The translations under genes and the position numbers were made by a program. The notes under the pieces were generated by a model. That model ran no database searches and was not told the origin of the DNA. It was given only the letters and a program-made list of their open reading frames with translations. This document shows, one piece after another, positions 1 to 7,691 of a stretch of 57,635 nt of DNA. The first letter of the stretch is position 1. Each line of letters opens with the position of its first letter. Source of the DNA: Gammaproteobacteria bacterium Gsub (GTDB taxonomy: Bacteria; Pseudomonadota; Gammaproteobacteria; PS1; Pseudothioglobaceae); assembly GCA_002007405.1 (NCBI GenBank), contig JYIN01000007.1:1-57635 (forward strand), in the 5' to 3' direction.

Positions 1-121
1 ACAAACAAGCAAAAAGCATATAATCAAAAACCAGTTTGTGCTTTGTATCAAGGCTTATGCTATAAGGCACATCCTAACTAAGCACTTAAGTGGGACAGCC
101 TAACGGCTGCCCCTTAGTTTT
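1..121 (+). repeat. Direct repeat copy 1 (NYN-gene remnant plus attC)
   Basis: This stretch recurs almost exactly at 1625-1745, and its right part (from 34) recurs at 6521-6611. The left part is a fragment of the NYN-domain gene seen at 6436-6589, and the right part is an attC site. The two long copies flank the Fic cassette. The window starts inside this copy, so its true left end is unknown. Confidence 0.85.
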
Positions 122-131
122 AATGTTAAAT
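72..131 (+). repeat. attC site 1
   Basis: The outer boxes are TCCTAAC (72-78) and GTTAAAT (125-131), the latter a perfect GTTRRRY core. Between them lies an imperfect palindrome with the hairpin CAGCC-TAAC-GGCTG at 96-109. It closes the cassette whose body lies mostly left of the window and opens the Fic cassette. Confidence 0.8.
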
Positions 132-147
132 CGTTAAAGAGTAAGCA

Positions 148-1611
148 ATGCAATATACAAAAATTAAAGAAATTACTAACACAGATAATCTTGCTTCTTC
201 TGAATTAAAGGCGCTTTCAGAATTATGGGGCAGCAAAAAAGAACAATTAAAAGGTTCTGATGAATATAGCTTATTTCTTAAAAAAATGCAAAGAGAGTGG
301 GCGATAGAAACTGGCATTATTGAAAGACTTTATACTTGGGATAGAGGAATAACAAAATCATTGATTGAACATGGTATAGACGCTGCACAAATTAGTCACA
401 AAAGTGGCATAAATAGAAAAGATGCGGATAACATATCTAATATCATTCAAGACCAGCAACAAACTATTGAAGGCTTGTTTGATTTTGTTAAGAACAATAA
501 ACCTTTTTCAGAGCATTTTATCCGCTCCATGCACGAGCAATTTGTTGCCCATCAAGATACGGTAGAAGCGCAAACGCCAGAAGGAAAAATAATTACAGTT
601 CCATTGCTTAAAGGAGAATACAAAAAACATCCAAATAACCCTAAAAAAAGTGATGGTAAGATGCACTTATATTGTCCGCCAGAATTTGTTACCGATGAAA
701 TGGAACAATTAATTGCATTGTATAACAAATATGATAAATCAAATATTGCACCTGAAATATTATCTGCTTGGCTACATCATCGCTTCACACAAATACATCC
801 ATTTCAAGATGGTAATGGCAGAATTGCTAGAAGTATTGCAACATTGGTTTTTTTAAAAGCAGGACTATTTCCATTAGTTATCAGAGAATCTGATAGAGAA
901 ATATATCTTAATGCTTTGGGGAAAGCTGATAATGATGATATTAGTGATTTAGTAAAACTTTTTGCTAAACGACAAAGAGATTGTATTTTGTCTGCATTAA
1001 ATACTCAACAACAAGTAGAAAAATCACACTTTGCAGAGCAAATTTTCGAGAATGGATTAAAGTTATTGCAAGCCAAGTATTCCAAACAAAAAGAGGAAAT
1101 TATTAAAGTATATGATTTTGCTAACAAATTGCAAAACATCTTAACAAAAAAACTAAAGGCGCATGCGCAAAAATTTAATGATGATTTAAAAAATAATAAT
1201 TATAAACACGGGGCCACAGTAACTCAAGCATCAAAAGATGATGAGCATAATTATTATTTCCGTAATGAAATTATAAAAATAGCCAAAAAGCATGATTATT
1301 ATGCTGATACCAAGCATTATAAATCTTGGTCAAGGTTAATTATTAATACAGATAATATATTTGAAATAGTATTTAGTATTCACGGACATGGACATAGTGA
1401 TAATGGCGTAATGGTAGTTTCTGGATTTACATTTGAAAAAAATATTTCAGAGGATGAAATTCCTGGTGCGATTAATACCAAATCAGCACAGCAAGATATT
1501 TTTGTATTTAACTATTTTGAAAAAGAAGAACAAGTTATAGAAAGGTTTGAGGAGTGGTTTGAGGAATCTTTTGTTATTGCATTAGCAGAGTGGCAACAAA
1601 CTATTGCTTAA
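148..1611 (+). CDS. Fic-domain protein (probable AMP transferase)
   Basis: Fic enzymes usually transfer AMP from ATP to a hydroxyl side chain of a target protein. The 487-residue protein carries the full active-site motif HPFQDGNGR starting at His217, inside a helical Fic core of about residues 100-280. An N-terminal TxxxE stretch (T-G-I-I-E, near residue 55) resembles the inhibitory helix motif of self-inhibited Fic proteins, although the usual following Gly/Asn is Arg here. The C-terminal 200 residues are unassigned. It is the only gene between attC 1 and attC 2, so it is a single-gene cassette without an obvious antitoxin. It may act as a stress or defence effector. The target is unknown. 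Confidence 0.85.
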   Translation: MQYTKIKEITNTDNLASSELKALSELWGSKKEQLKGSDEYSLFLKKMQREWAIETGIIERLYTWDRGITKSLIEHGIDAAQISHKSGINRKDADNISNIIQDQQQTIEGLFDFVKNNKPFSEHFIRSMHEQFVAHQDTVEAQTPEGKIITVPLLKGEYKKHPNNPKKSDGKMHLYCPPEFVTDEMEQLIALYNKYDKSNIAPEILSAWLHHRFTQIHPFQDGNGRIARSIATLVFLKAGLFPLVIRESDREIYLNALGKADNDDISDLVKLFAKRQRDCILSALNTQQQVEKSHFAEQIFENGLKLLQAKYSKQKEEIIKVYDFANKLQNILTKKLKAHAQKFNDDLKNNNYKHGATVTQASKDDEHNYYFRNEIIKIAKKHDYYADTKHYKSWSRLIINTDNIFEIVFSIHGHGHSDNGVMVVSGFTFEKNISEDEIPGAINTKSAQQDIFVFNYFEKEEQVIERFEEWFEESFVIALAEWQQTIA

Positions 1612-1624
1612 CAAAAAACCAACA

Positions 1625-1745
1625 ACAAACAAGCAAAAAGCATATAATCAAAAACCAGTTTGTGCTTTGTATCAAGGCTTATGCTATAAGGCACATCCTA
1701 ACTAAGCACTTAAGTGGGACAGCCGTTAGGCTGCCCCTTAGTTTT
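1625..1745 (+). repeat. Direct repeat copy 2 (NYN remnant plus attC)
   Basis: This is a second copy of positions 1-121, identical apart from the attC hairpin. The 14 bases at 1720-1733 are the exact reverse complement of 96-109. The repeat begins a few bases after the Fic stop codon, so the Fic cassette ends in the same NYN-remnant/attC tail as the cassette before it. Confidence 0.85.
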
Positions 1746-1755
1746 GATGATAGCT
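1696..1755 (+). repeat. attC site 2, with inverted hairpin and degenerate core
   Basis: It aligns with attC 1, but the right core reads GATAGCT where GTTRRRY is expected, so it may recombine poorly or not at all. The hairpin is flipped to CAGCC-GTTA-GGCTG. It lies between the Fic and PsiE genes, which may now behave as one fused cassette. Confidence 0.65.
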
Positions 1756-1774
1756 TTTCAATCAAAGGACAAAT

Positions 1775-2239
1775 ATGGACACTGATAAAATAATTGAGCA
1801 TGAACCTGGTCATGATATTCACTTGGAACATGAAGATTCAACTATTCGATTCTTACATAGAATTATAAGACTTGCTGTTAAGGTTCTAGCAATCCTTATG
1901 GTTCTTGTTATTGTTTGGGGAATTGGTGATGTAATCTATGTTCTTTATCAACGCCTAACGCAGCCCCCTTTTATGCTGCTTCAGATAAATGACATTCTAG
2001 CTACCTTTGGTGCATTTTTAGCAGTTCTTATAGCGATAGAAATATTTATAAATATTCGCCTTTATTTGAGTACCAGTGCAATCCCTGTAAGGTTGGTAGT
2101 CGCAACAGCTCTCATGGCTATAGCGCGTAAAGTGATAATTATGGATTTTGATGAAATTACTCCACCATTCATTTATGGGACTGCTGCAATTATATTTTCA
2201 CTTGGAATAACATATTGGTTAATTACTAGAAAAACCTAA
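1775..2239 (+). CDS. PsiE-like inner-membrane protein
   Basis: The 154-residue protein matches the phosphate-starvation-inducible PsiE family: a short polar N-terminus, then four hydrophobic segments (about 30-55, 65-90, 100-118, 130-150). Family-typical stretches include TFGAFLAVLIAIEIF and ATALMAIARKVIIMDF. PsiE has no proven biochemical role. It is a single-gene cassette, and its stop codon lies inside the left core of attC 3, as is common for cassettes. No Pho box was seen upstream, so phosphate control is not shown here. Confidence 0.8.
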   Translation: MDTDKIIEHEPGHDIHLEHEDSTIRFLHRIIRLAVKVLAILMVLVIVWGIGDVIYVLYQRLTQPPFMLLQINDILATFGAFLAVLIAIEIFINIRLYLSTSAIPVRLVVATALMAIARKVIIMDFDEITPPFIYGTAAIIFSLGITYWLITRKT

Positions 2240-2295
2240 CAAGGCATTCAAACGGGACGCAATACAGCATGCGCCGCCGAGCTTTATCGTTAGAT
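2234..2295 (+). repeat. attC site 3
   Basis: Cores are ACCTAAC (2234-2240) and GTTAGAT (2289-2295), both matching the RYYYAAC/GTTRRRY consensus. The interior contains the GC-rich palindrome around GCATGC. Confidence 0.85.
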
Positions 2296-2307
2296 AAAAA
2301 ATAAACT

Positions 2308-3081
2308 ATGAAAAAAAATTTAAGAAAATTAATAAATAAGATTCCTATACGCATAAGATTAAAATTTAGCAAAAGAGGAATGAATTATTTATTTGAGTAT
2401 TTATGGGTTTTTATAAAGACGCGCCTATTTAAAAAGCAAAAAAAACTAATTTTTATACATATTACGAGAACTGGAGGCGAAACCATAGAAACATTATTAA
2501 ATTTGAGCAAAATCCATATATCCGCAAAAGATAGATTAAAATTAATTAAAAACTCAGAAAAATACTTTAAGTTTGCCATAGTCAGAAACCCTTGGGATAG
2601 ACTTGTTTCTTGGTACTTTCATCTACAAAAACACTTATACAAGAATGAATTAATATCTAAAAGTAATAAATTAAATGAAGAAAGCGAGTGCTTTAATTCT
2701 GTAAAAAATGATGTCCTTATGGAGCCGAAAATCTTTAGAGAATTAGCCGAGAAAGTTGATTTTAACTCCTGGGTTAAAGAGATTTTAACAAATGATAAAT
2801 ATCGGGATAAACAAATCTGGGGACCAACAATCACTCAAGCCGATATGCTTACAGATACTAACGGCAAGCTATTAGTGGATTATGTTGGACATTTCGAAAG
2901 ATATGAGGAATCTTTGAGTGAAATATTTAAAATTATTAACAGAGAAGACCTAATCGATAAGATTGAAAAAACTAATTTCAGCTTGCGTTGCAATTATAGA
3001 GATTATTATCAAAGTGAGACTATTAAACTTGTATCTGAGTTTTTTAAAGACGATATTATATTGTTTAACTATAAATTTTAA
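2308..3081 (+). CDS. Sulfotransferase family 2-like protein
   Basis: The 257-residue protein has the two signatures for binding the sulfate donor PAPS. The 5'-phosphosulfate loop is in FIHITRTGGETIE (about residues 50-62), and the 3'-phosphate segment is in FAIVRNPWDRLVSWY (about 88-102). Members sulfate sugars or other small acceptors. The acceptor here cannot be told. It is a lone cassette gene, lower in GC than its neighbours, which fits acquisition from elsewhere. It has no signal peptide, although the N-terminal 40 residues are strongly basic. Confidence 0.78.
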   Translation: MKKNLRKLINKIPIRIRLKFSKRGMNYLFEYLWVFIKTRLFKKQKKLIFIHITRTGGETIETLLNLSKIHISAKDRLKLIKNSEKYFKFAIVRNPWDRLVSWYFHLQKHLYKNELISKSNKLNEESECFNSVKNDVLMEPKIFRELAEKVDFNSWVKEILTNDKYRDKQIWGPTITQADMLTDTNGKLLVDYVGHFERYEESLSEIFKIINREDLIDKIEKTNFSLRCNYRDYYQSETIKLVSEFFKDDIILFNYKF

Positions 3082-3137
3082 ATATTAACCAAAATTGCGA
3101 GTGTTTAATTACAGAATGAATTAAAACTAACATGCTT

Positions 3138-3214
3138 ATCTAACAAATCAATCCAGCCGACCCTTTCCGCCGTCTCTGGTGTCGTAAAATGCCACTGATT
3201 TCAAGCTGTTAGGC
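3138..3214 (+). repeat. attC site 4
   Basis: Cores are ATCTAAC (3138-3144) and GTTAGGC (3208-3214). The left arm shares the AACAAATCAxTCCAGCCGAC pattern with attC 5, 6 and 9, defining one attC subfamily of this array. It is longer than those (77 bp). Confidence 0.85.
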
Positions 3215-3239
3215 TTTAAAATTATGACCCCAATTATTT

Positions 3240-4601
3240 ATGTTTTTATTTGACCTGGCTTTAATTAAAAAATACGACCAATCTGGCCCAAGATACACGT
3301 CTTACCCCACAGCAAATAATTTTTCAAAATTTACACAACAACAATACGAAGCTCAAGTTGCACTAAGCAATAGTAGGCAAGGACCAATCTCATTGTATTG
3401 TCATATCCCATTTTGTGATACGGTATGTTTTTATTGTGGATGTAATAAAGTTGTTACTAAAGACAAAACAAAAGCTCAAACCTATCTGCAGGCCTTATTC
3501 AAAGAAATAGACATGCAAAGCATGCTATTTGATAAAACGCGCCAGGTGGAGCAAATGCATTTTGGTGGGGGAACTCCCACTTTTTTGTCCAATGAGCAAA
3601 TTATCAAGCTGAGTGAAAAATTACAAAGTGCTTTTTGGTTTGCTGATGACGGAGAATATTCCATTGAAATCGACCCACGGGGTGTGGATGGAAACACCAT
3701 TAAAGCCTTAATAAAGGCCAGATTTAATCGCATTAGTCTTGGCATACAAGACTTTAATACTGATGTACAAAAAGCGATTAATCGTATTCAAAGTTTTGAA
3801 CAAACACAGTCCGTTATTCGTATCGCCAGAGAAAATGGCTTTGAATCGGTCAGTATTGACTTAATTTATGGATTGCCGAAACAATCAGTTGAAACATTTA
3901 AAACAACACTCAACCAAGTGGCTGAATTACGACCAGATCGCATCTCTATCTTTAACTATGCACATCTTCCAGAGTTATTCAAACCACAAAGGCGTATCAA
4001 TATTGCGGAATTACCAAGTGCTGATGAAAAGTTGGCTATCTTTAAATATTCAATAGATTTTTTATTAGCACAAGGTTATGTTTATATTGGCATGGACCAT
4101 TTTGCCTTACCACAAGACCCACTTGCCATTGCACAAGAAGAGGGGCATCTTTATAGAAATTTTCAGGGTTATTCCACCCATGCTGATTGCGATATTGTTG
4201 GGCTTGGGCTAAGTTCTATTGCACAAGTAGGTGAGAGCTTTTCACAAAATGAAAAAGATTTAGACAGTTATTACCAAAAGATTAATATTGGTAAGTTGCC
4301 AGTCGTTAAAGGGAAAATAATCAGCAAAGATGACAAAATTAGACATGCGGTTATTATGGATTTGATTTGTCATTTTCAGTTTGATTTTGACAAAATAGAA
4401 CAAAATTTTTCTATTAACTTTAGAGATTATTTTAAGGATACATTTGCATCATTAACAGCAATGCACAATGACGGCTTAATTGAATTAGACAATCATTCAA
4501 TCCAAGTGATGGAAAAAGGTAAATTTTTAATCCGTAATATCTGCATGGTGTTTGATGCTTATTTAGCAACAAGCAAAACCCAATTTTCTAAAACCATATA
4601 A
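3240..4601 (+). CDS. hemN: Oxygen-independent coproporphyrinogen III oxidase
   Basis: This radical-SAM enzyme decarboxylates coproporphyrinogen III to protoporphyrinogen IX in haem synthesis without oxygen. The 453-residue length is that of true HemN. The [4Fe-4S] motif CxxxCxxCxC is present as CHIPFCDTVCFYCGC near residues 54-68. It is followed by the glycine-rich HFGGGTPTF segment and the HemN C-terminal domain from about 360. The sequence YTSYPTAN near the start is typical of HemN rather than the shorter HemW. The gene lies between two good attC sites, so it sits in the position of a cassette, which is unusual for a haem-pathway gene. Confidence 0.92.
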   Translation: MFLFDLALIKKYDQSGPRYTSYPTANNFSKFTQQQYEAQVALSNSRQGPISLYCHIPFCDTVCFYCGCNKVVTKDKTKAQTYLQALFKEIDMQSMLFDKTRQVEQMHFGGGTPTFLSNEQIIKLSEKLQSAFWFADDGEYSIEIDPRGVDGNTIKALIKARFNRISLGIQDFNTDVQKAINRIQSFEQTQSVIRIARENGFESVSIDLIYGLPKQSVETFKTTLNQVAELRPDRISIFNYAHLPELFKPQRRINIAELPSADEKLAIFKYSIDFLLAQGYVYIGMDHFALPQDPLAIAQEEGHLYRNFQGYSTHADCDIVGLGLSSIAQVGESFSQNEKDLDSYYQKINIGKLPVVKGKIISKDDKIRHAVIMDLICHFQFDFDKIEQNFSINFRDYFKDTFASLTAMHNDGLIELDNHSIQVMEKGKFLIRNICMVFDAYLATSKTQFSKTI

Positions 4602-4836
4602 GTATTAAATAAACCGCGTTCATCTTTAATATTTATTGCCCTGATTTTTTGTTGGAAACAATCAAAGCAAATCAAAGGAATCACAAATCAAGGGGGGTCG
4701 AAATCACTTGATTTTTAAATCAATTATTTAAAAGAATTATGGCGACGCACTTGAAAATACAATTATTATTAACAGATGCAAGAAAAAATAATCCTATGAG
4801 TATCGTTTAGTTAATAATGATTTACCAAGATAAAAA
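4602..4836. other. Non-coding 3' part of the hemN cassette
   Basis: No credible gene is visible. An AT-rich inverted repeat (TTGATTT/AAATCAA, 4708-4723) followed by TTATTT could be a weak terminator for hemN. A 23-codon ATG frame starting at 4739 has no family resemblance and is not called. Confidence 0.4.
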
Positions 4837-4891
4837 ATATAACAAATCATTCCAGCCGACCGCTAACGCGTCAGGAGTTTAGGCGTTAGGA
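4837..4891 (+). repeat. attC site 5
   Basis: Cores are ATATAAC (4837-4843) and GTTAGGA (4885-4891). It shares its left arm with attC 4, 6 and 9, and contains the inner palindromic stretch around GCTAACGC. Confidence 0.8.
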
Positions 4892-4910
4892 AAATAATCT
4901 TGCTTTTCTC

Positions 4911-4939
4911 TTGCAATGCGAATGATTATCATTTATAAT
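4911..4939 (+). promoter_or_regulatory. Sigma-70 promoter overlapped by a Fur box
   Basis: A -35 box TTGCAA (4911-4916) and a -10 box TATAAT (4934-4939) are separated by exactly 17 bases. The spacer holds AATGATTATCATT (4921-4933), which matches 12 of the 13 central bases of the 19-bp Fur consensus. Iron-loaded Fur would block this promoter, so the exported protein at 5008 should be induced by iron shortage. The promoter belongs to the cassette itself, just downstream of attC 5. Confidence 0.75.
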
Positions 4940-5007
4940 TATCTCTGTTTGGCATTGCAACTCACCCCAGTGCCTTTCTACTTATAATTGGGTGTTGGAA
5001 ATCACAA

Positions 5008-5412
5008 ATGAAAAATTTAGCACTATTGTTTTTTACTCTCGCTCTTACATCACCTGTCCTAGCGAGTAGCGTATCATCAAAAGAAAAACCGATTCAGCAT
5101 TTCAAAGCAGCAGATGTTACTTCTATGCAAGATGCCACGAAAATTTTTATTGACAAAACATCTGAGATAAAGAGTAAGAAAAAACTTGACGCAACAGAAT
5201 TACATCAAATACATATCATCACTTATTCTCTTGAAAAAAGTGTTGCTTATTTTGTTGAAAACCTGACGAATGAAAGGCGAAAATTAGCAGAAAAGATTGC
5301 TACTGTTGTAGAAAATGTTCATCTCAATTCTGAGAACAACCGTAAAGAAAAAACACAGCAGCATTTAACTGAGTACTTTATATTGGCAGAAGATTTTATC
5401 TCTAAACTTTGA
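5008..5412 (+). CDS. Exported helical protein, DUF6746-like
   Basis: The 134-residue protein starts with a clear signal peptide (MKNLALLFFTLALTSPVLA, cleavage after residue 19). The mature part is polar and helical, including a segment resembling small periplasmic DUF6746-type proteins (ATELHQIHIITYSLEKSV). No catalytic motif is visible and the function is unknown. The Fur-box promoter 70 bases upstream suggests a role under iron limitation. It is a single-gene cassette between attC 5 and attC 6. The family assignment is tentative, while export and iron control are better supported. Confidence 0.65.
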   Translation: MKNLALLFFTLALTSPVLASSVSSKEKPIQHFKAADVTSMQDATKIFIDKTSEIKSKKKLDATELHQIHIITYSLEKSVAYFVENLTNERRKLAEKIATVVENVHLNSENNRKEKTQQHLTEYFILAEDFISKL

Positions 5413-5441
5413 AAATAAGAAGAATAAGAGGACAGAAAAAT

Positions 5442-5498
5442 CCCTAACAAATCATTCCAGCCGACCGCCTGCATGGCAGCTGAATTTAAGCGTTATAT
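5442..5498 (+). repeat. attC site 6
   Basis: Cores are CCCTAAC (5442-5448) and GTTATAT (5492-5498). It has the same left arm as attC 4, 5 and 9. The inner hairpin uses GCCTGCATGGC. Confidence 0.8.
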
Positions 5499-5512
5499 CT
5501 AAGGCAAAAATC

Positions 5513-6148
5513 ATGTATATTTTTAATCGGCGTAAATTTATTAAGATTTCCACAATTGGCAGTTTCCTTGGCTTGTCTTCAACCAACAGTCTAGCTAATA
5601 CGGTTACTCCATCAGAAACAGAAGGTCCGTTTTACCCAATTACACCTCAGAAAGACCTTGACTTTGATTTAACCTCTATAAATGGTATAGACGGAGTAGC
5701 CAAAGGTCGGGTGGTATTTATACATGGTCAAGTAATAGACCAAGATTCAAAACCAGTTGAAGGTGCAACTGTTGATATTTGGCAGGCTAATGCAGCTGGT
5801 CGGTATCGGCATCCATATGATCCAAATCCAGCCCCTCTTGATCCCAGTTTTCAAGGATGGGCTATTGTTCAGAGTGGTAAAAAGGGCATGTTTCAGTTTA
5901 AAACTATCGTACCTGGTTCTTATCCTGTTCATGAGGAATGGGTGCGCCCGCCTCATATACATTTTAAAGTGTCGAAACGAGGCTATTCTGAACTGACTAC
6001 TCAAATGTATTTTCCAGAGAATGAACTGAATAAATTAGACCGGCTTTTGCAAGGAAAATCAAAGTCTGACCAGAGGTTAATGATTGCCAAGAAAATATCA
6101 GATAAACCTTATACTCTTGAATATACAATTACACTAGGCAAGGTATAA
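5513..6148 (+). CDS. Intradiol ring-cleavage dioxygenase-like protein, Tat-type signal
   Basis: The protein resembles the beta-type protocatechuate 3,4-dioxygenase/catechol 1,2-dioxygenase fold, non-haem Fe(III) enzymes that open catechol rings between the hydroxyls. The candidate iron ligands are present: Tyr in GRYRHPYD, a second Tyr in PGSYPVHEEW, and the two His of RPPHIHFKV. The N-terminus RRKFIKISTIGSFLGLSS looks like a twin-arginine signal, so the enzyme is probably periplasmic, as in the exported aromatic dioxygenase subfamily. The length of 211 residues is normal. It is a lone cassette gene whose stop overlaps the left core of attC 7. The substrate is unknown. Confidence 0.82.
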   Translation: MYIFNRRKFIKISTIGSFLGLSSTNSLANTVTPSETEGPFYPITPQKDLDFDLTSINGIDGVAKGRVVFIHGQVIDQDSKPVEGATVDIWQANAAGRYRHPYDPNPAPLDPSFQGWAIVQSGKKGMFQFKTIVPGSYPVHEEWVRPPHIHFKVSKRGYSELTTQMYFPENELNKLDRLLQGKSKSDQRLMIAKKISDKPYTLEYTITLGKV

Positions 6149-6250
6149 CAATCGCATTCACAGAATTCGCTCCATTCGGTCGCTCTTTTGTGATGCAAGG
6201 CGGGCGCTTTCGTTGAGTTTATCTATGAAGTCTAACGACTTCTGTTAAAC
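6143..6250 (+). repeat. attC site 7 (long form)
   Basis: The left core is GTATAAC (6143-6149). The interior pairs GCATTCACA with TGTGATGC and includes a perfect GAAGTC-TAAC-GACTTC hairpin (6227-6242). Two candidate right cores exist: GTTGAGT (6212-6218) and GTTAAAC (6244-6250). The larger span is listed, and the exact end is uncertain. Confidence 0.6.
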
Positions 6251-6303
6251 TTACAACCCAAGTGCCGTTTGACTGCCTTTGTTGTGTTTAATAGAAAAAT
6301 ATT

Positions 6304-6333
6304 TTGAACTCGTATCATACAAGAGTGTATAAT
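6304..6333 (+). promoter_or_regulatory. Sigma-70 promoter inside the NYN cassette
   Basis: TTGAAC (6304-6309) and TATAAT (6328-6333) are separated by 18 bases. The promoter lies just after attC 7 and drives the short structured transcript at about 6340-6409 and, on read-through, the NYN remnant. Confidence 0.65.
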
Positions 6334-6339
6334 CGTCTC

Positions 6340-6409
6340 GCATACACAATCCAGAGCAGTAAGCAAAACCAAATAATATGAGTTTTGCCAAACCTCTGGA
6401 TTTTTTTTT
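6340..6409 (+). ncRNA. Candidate small RNA or attenuator leader ending in an intrinsic terminator
   Basis: About seven bases after the -10 box a transcript of about 70 nt would begin. It folds into two nested stems, CCAGAG (6351-6356) with CTCTGG (6394-6399) and GCAAAAC (6363-6369) with GTTTTGC (6382-6388), followed by nine T residues (6401-6409). This is a textbook intrinsic terminator placed before a ribosome site and the NYN gene. It may be a leader that controls that gene or a stand-alone small RNA. The start point is inferred from the promoter. Confidence 0.5.
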
Positions 6410-6435
6410 AAAGAGCGTTATAGAGGAAACAAAAT

Positions 6436-6589
6436 ATGAGAAATGTAGCGATTTTTAGTTGATGGTGATTTTTATCTAAAACAACATCGTAAATATTTTA
6501 AACAAAATGATGCAGAGCAAGTTTGTGCTTTGTATCAAGGCTATGCTATAAGGCATATCCTAACTAAGCACTTAAGTGGGACAGCCTAA
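6436..6589 (+). pseudogene. Broken NYN-domain (LabA/PIN-like nuclease) gene fragment
   Basis: After a good ribosome site (GAGGA) the ATG opens MRNVAIF, then one extra base near 6455 stops the frame. Correcting it gives VDGDFYLKQHRKYF, the typical start of NYN-domain proteins with the metal-binding aspartates of VDGD. The frame then runs straight into attC 8 and ends at its TAA after about 50 codons, whereas family members usually have well over 150 residues. The gene is both frameshifted and cut off by the attC. The same 3' fragment sits before attC 1 and attC 2. Confidence 0.7.
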
Positions 6590-6611
6590 CGGCTGCCCCT
6601 TAGTTTTAATG
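6521..6611 (+). repeat. Direct repeat copy 3 (NYN fragment plus attC)
   Basis: It matches 34-124 with a one-base deletion (CTATGC for CTTATGC) and a few substitutions. This copy keeps the NYN reading frame, so it is probably closest to the original of the three. Confidence 0.8.
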
Positions 6612-6617
6612 TTATGT
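6558..6617 (+). repeat. attC site 8
   Basis: Cores are TCCTAAC (6558-6564) and GTTATGT (6611-6617). The interior matches attC 1, with the hairpin in the CAGCC-TAAC-GGCTG orientation. Confidence 0.8.
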
Positions 6618-6704
6618 GCAAAAACTTATAATTTATCATAAGCAAAGGAACAGTAAAAGGTAAAATATGCAAACTTAATTTTTGAAAAGGTAAAAAACAT
6701 TATA

Positions 6705-7691
6705 ATGGTCAATAATTCAGTTCAAATGCTAACAGGAAAAGCATTTGAATATTCTATATTAAAAGAATTTAAAGAGAAATTAAATACAATTACTAATGTT
6801 GAAGTTGTACAAAATAATGCCTTAAAAATAGCAAAGAGTTGTTTTAATGAATTTGAAAAACAAGAGCAAGGACGGTATTTACTAACGGCTAGTTTTGCAG
6901 TTAATTTTTTGATGGACATTGAGCCTAGACTTAGTAATGACCTAGGAAAAAAAGATATATTACAGTTAGAAATTCTAAATGATTATCAAGGTCAATTAGG
7001 TGATATTAGAGATGTTTTAACTATCCGTATTTTACAAAAATGGGAAATTGGCATTTCAGCCAAAAATAATCATAAAGCGGTCAAACATTCTAGACTATCA
7101 AATGATATTGACTTTGGGGGAAAGTGGTTAGGCATCCAATGTTCACAAGTTTATTTTGATGAGATTGGTTTAATTTTTACTCCTTTAAAAGAAATAAAAA
7201 TCACGAGCAAATCTACCCAAAAGTGGGATACTTTAAAAAGCAAAGAAGATGAAGTTTATGTACCAATCTTAAATGCTTTTAAAAAGGAATTAAGCAGAAT
7301 TTATCAAACAAATCCTAAACAAATAGCCAGTCAGTTAATTAAATATTTGGTGGGAAACAAAGATTTTTATAAAGTTATAAAAAGTAAAAATACACTTGAA
7401 ATTCAAGCATACAATATATATGGAACGCTAAATATTCCTTTTCAAAATATAGAGCCTAAATTTAAAACACCGCAAATAAACTTACCAGATAAAATTATTG
7501 GCATTGCTCTTAAGGAAAATTCAAAAACAACTTTAATTGTTGAATTTAATAATGATTGGAAATTATCTTTTAGGATACACAATGCCAGTTCAAGAATAGA
7601 GCCATCATTAAAATTTGACATTAATTTATTAAAAACACCTAATAGCTTATTTATTAATAAACTATCTCTACCCAAAGAGAAAATTAAATGA
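6705..7691 (+). CDS. HaeIII-type type II restriction endonuclease
   Basis: The 328-residue protein matches the HaeIII endonuclease family, which cuts GGCC. Recognisable family stretches are [12 protein letters not shown] near the start, [14 protein letters not shown], and the block [22 protein letters not shown] followed by [14 protein letters not shown]. In that block the Asp and Lys residues probably form the nuclease centre. Its last four bases overlap the start of the methyltransferase (ATGA overlap), so the pair is translated together. The two genes form one cassette between attC 8 and attC 9. The specificity is inferred from family membership. Confidence 0.85.
   Translation: MVNNSVQMLTGKAFEYSILKEFKEKLNTITNVEVVQNNALKIAKSCFNEFEKQEQGRYLLTASFAVNFLMDIEPRLSNDLGKKDILQLEILNDYQGQLGDIRDVLTIRILQKWEIGISAKNNHKAVKHSRLSNDIDFGGKWLGIQCSQVYFDEIGLIFTPLKEIKITSKSTQKWDTLKSKEDEVYVPILNAFKKELSRIYQTNPKQIASQLIKYLVGNKDFYKVIKSKNTLEIQAYNIYGTLNIPFQNIEPKFKTPQINLPDKIIGIALKENSKTTLIVEFNNDWKLSFRIHNASSRIEPSLKFDINLLKTPNSLFINKLSLPKEKIK

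Noticed and set aside
1590-1793. 67-codon frame overlapping the end of the Fic gene
   Set aside because: It runs through the 121-bp repeat and attC 2 out of frame with the NYN remnant. No ribosome site or family supports it.
4739-4810. Small gene in the hemN cassette tail
   Set aside because: Only 23 codons, no ribosome site and no recognisable sequence.
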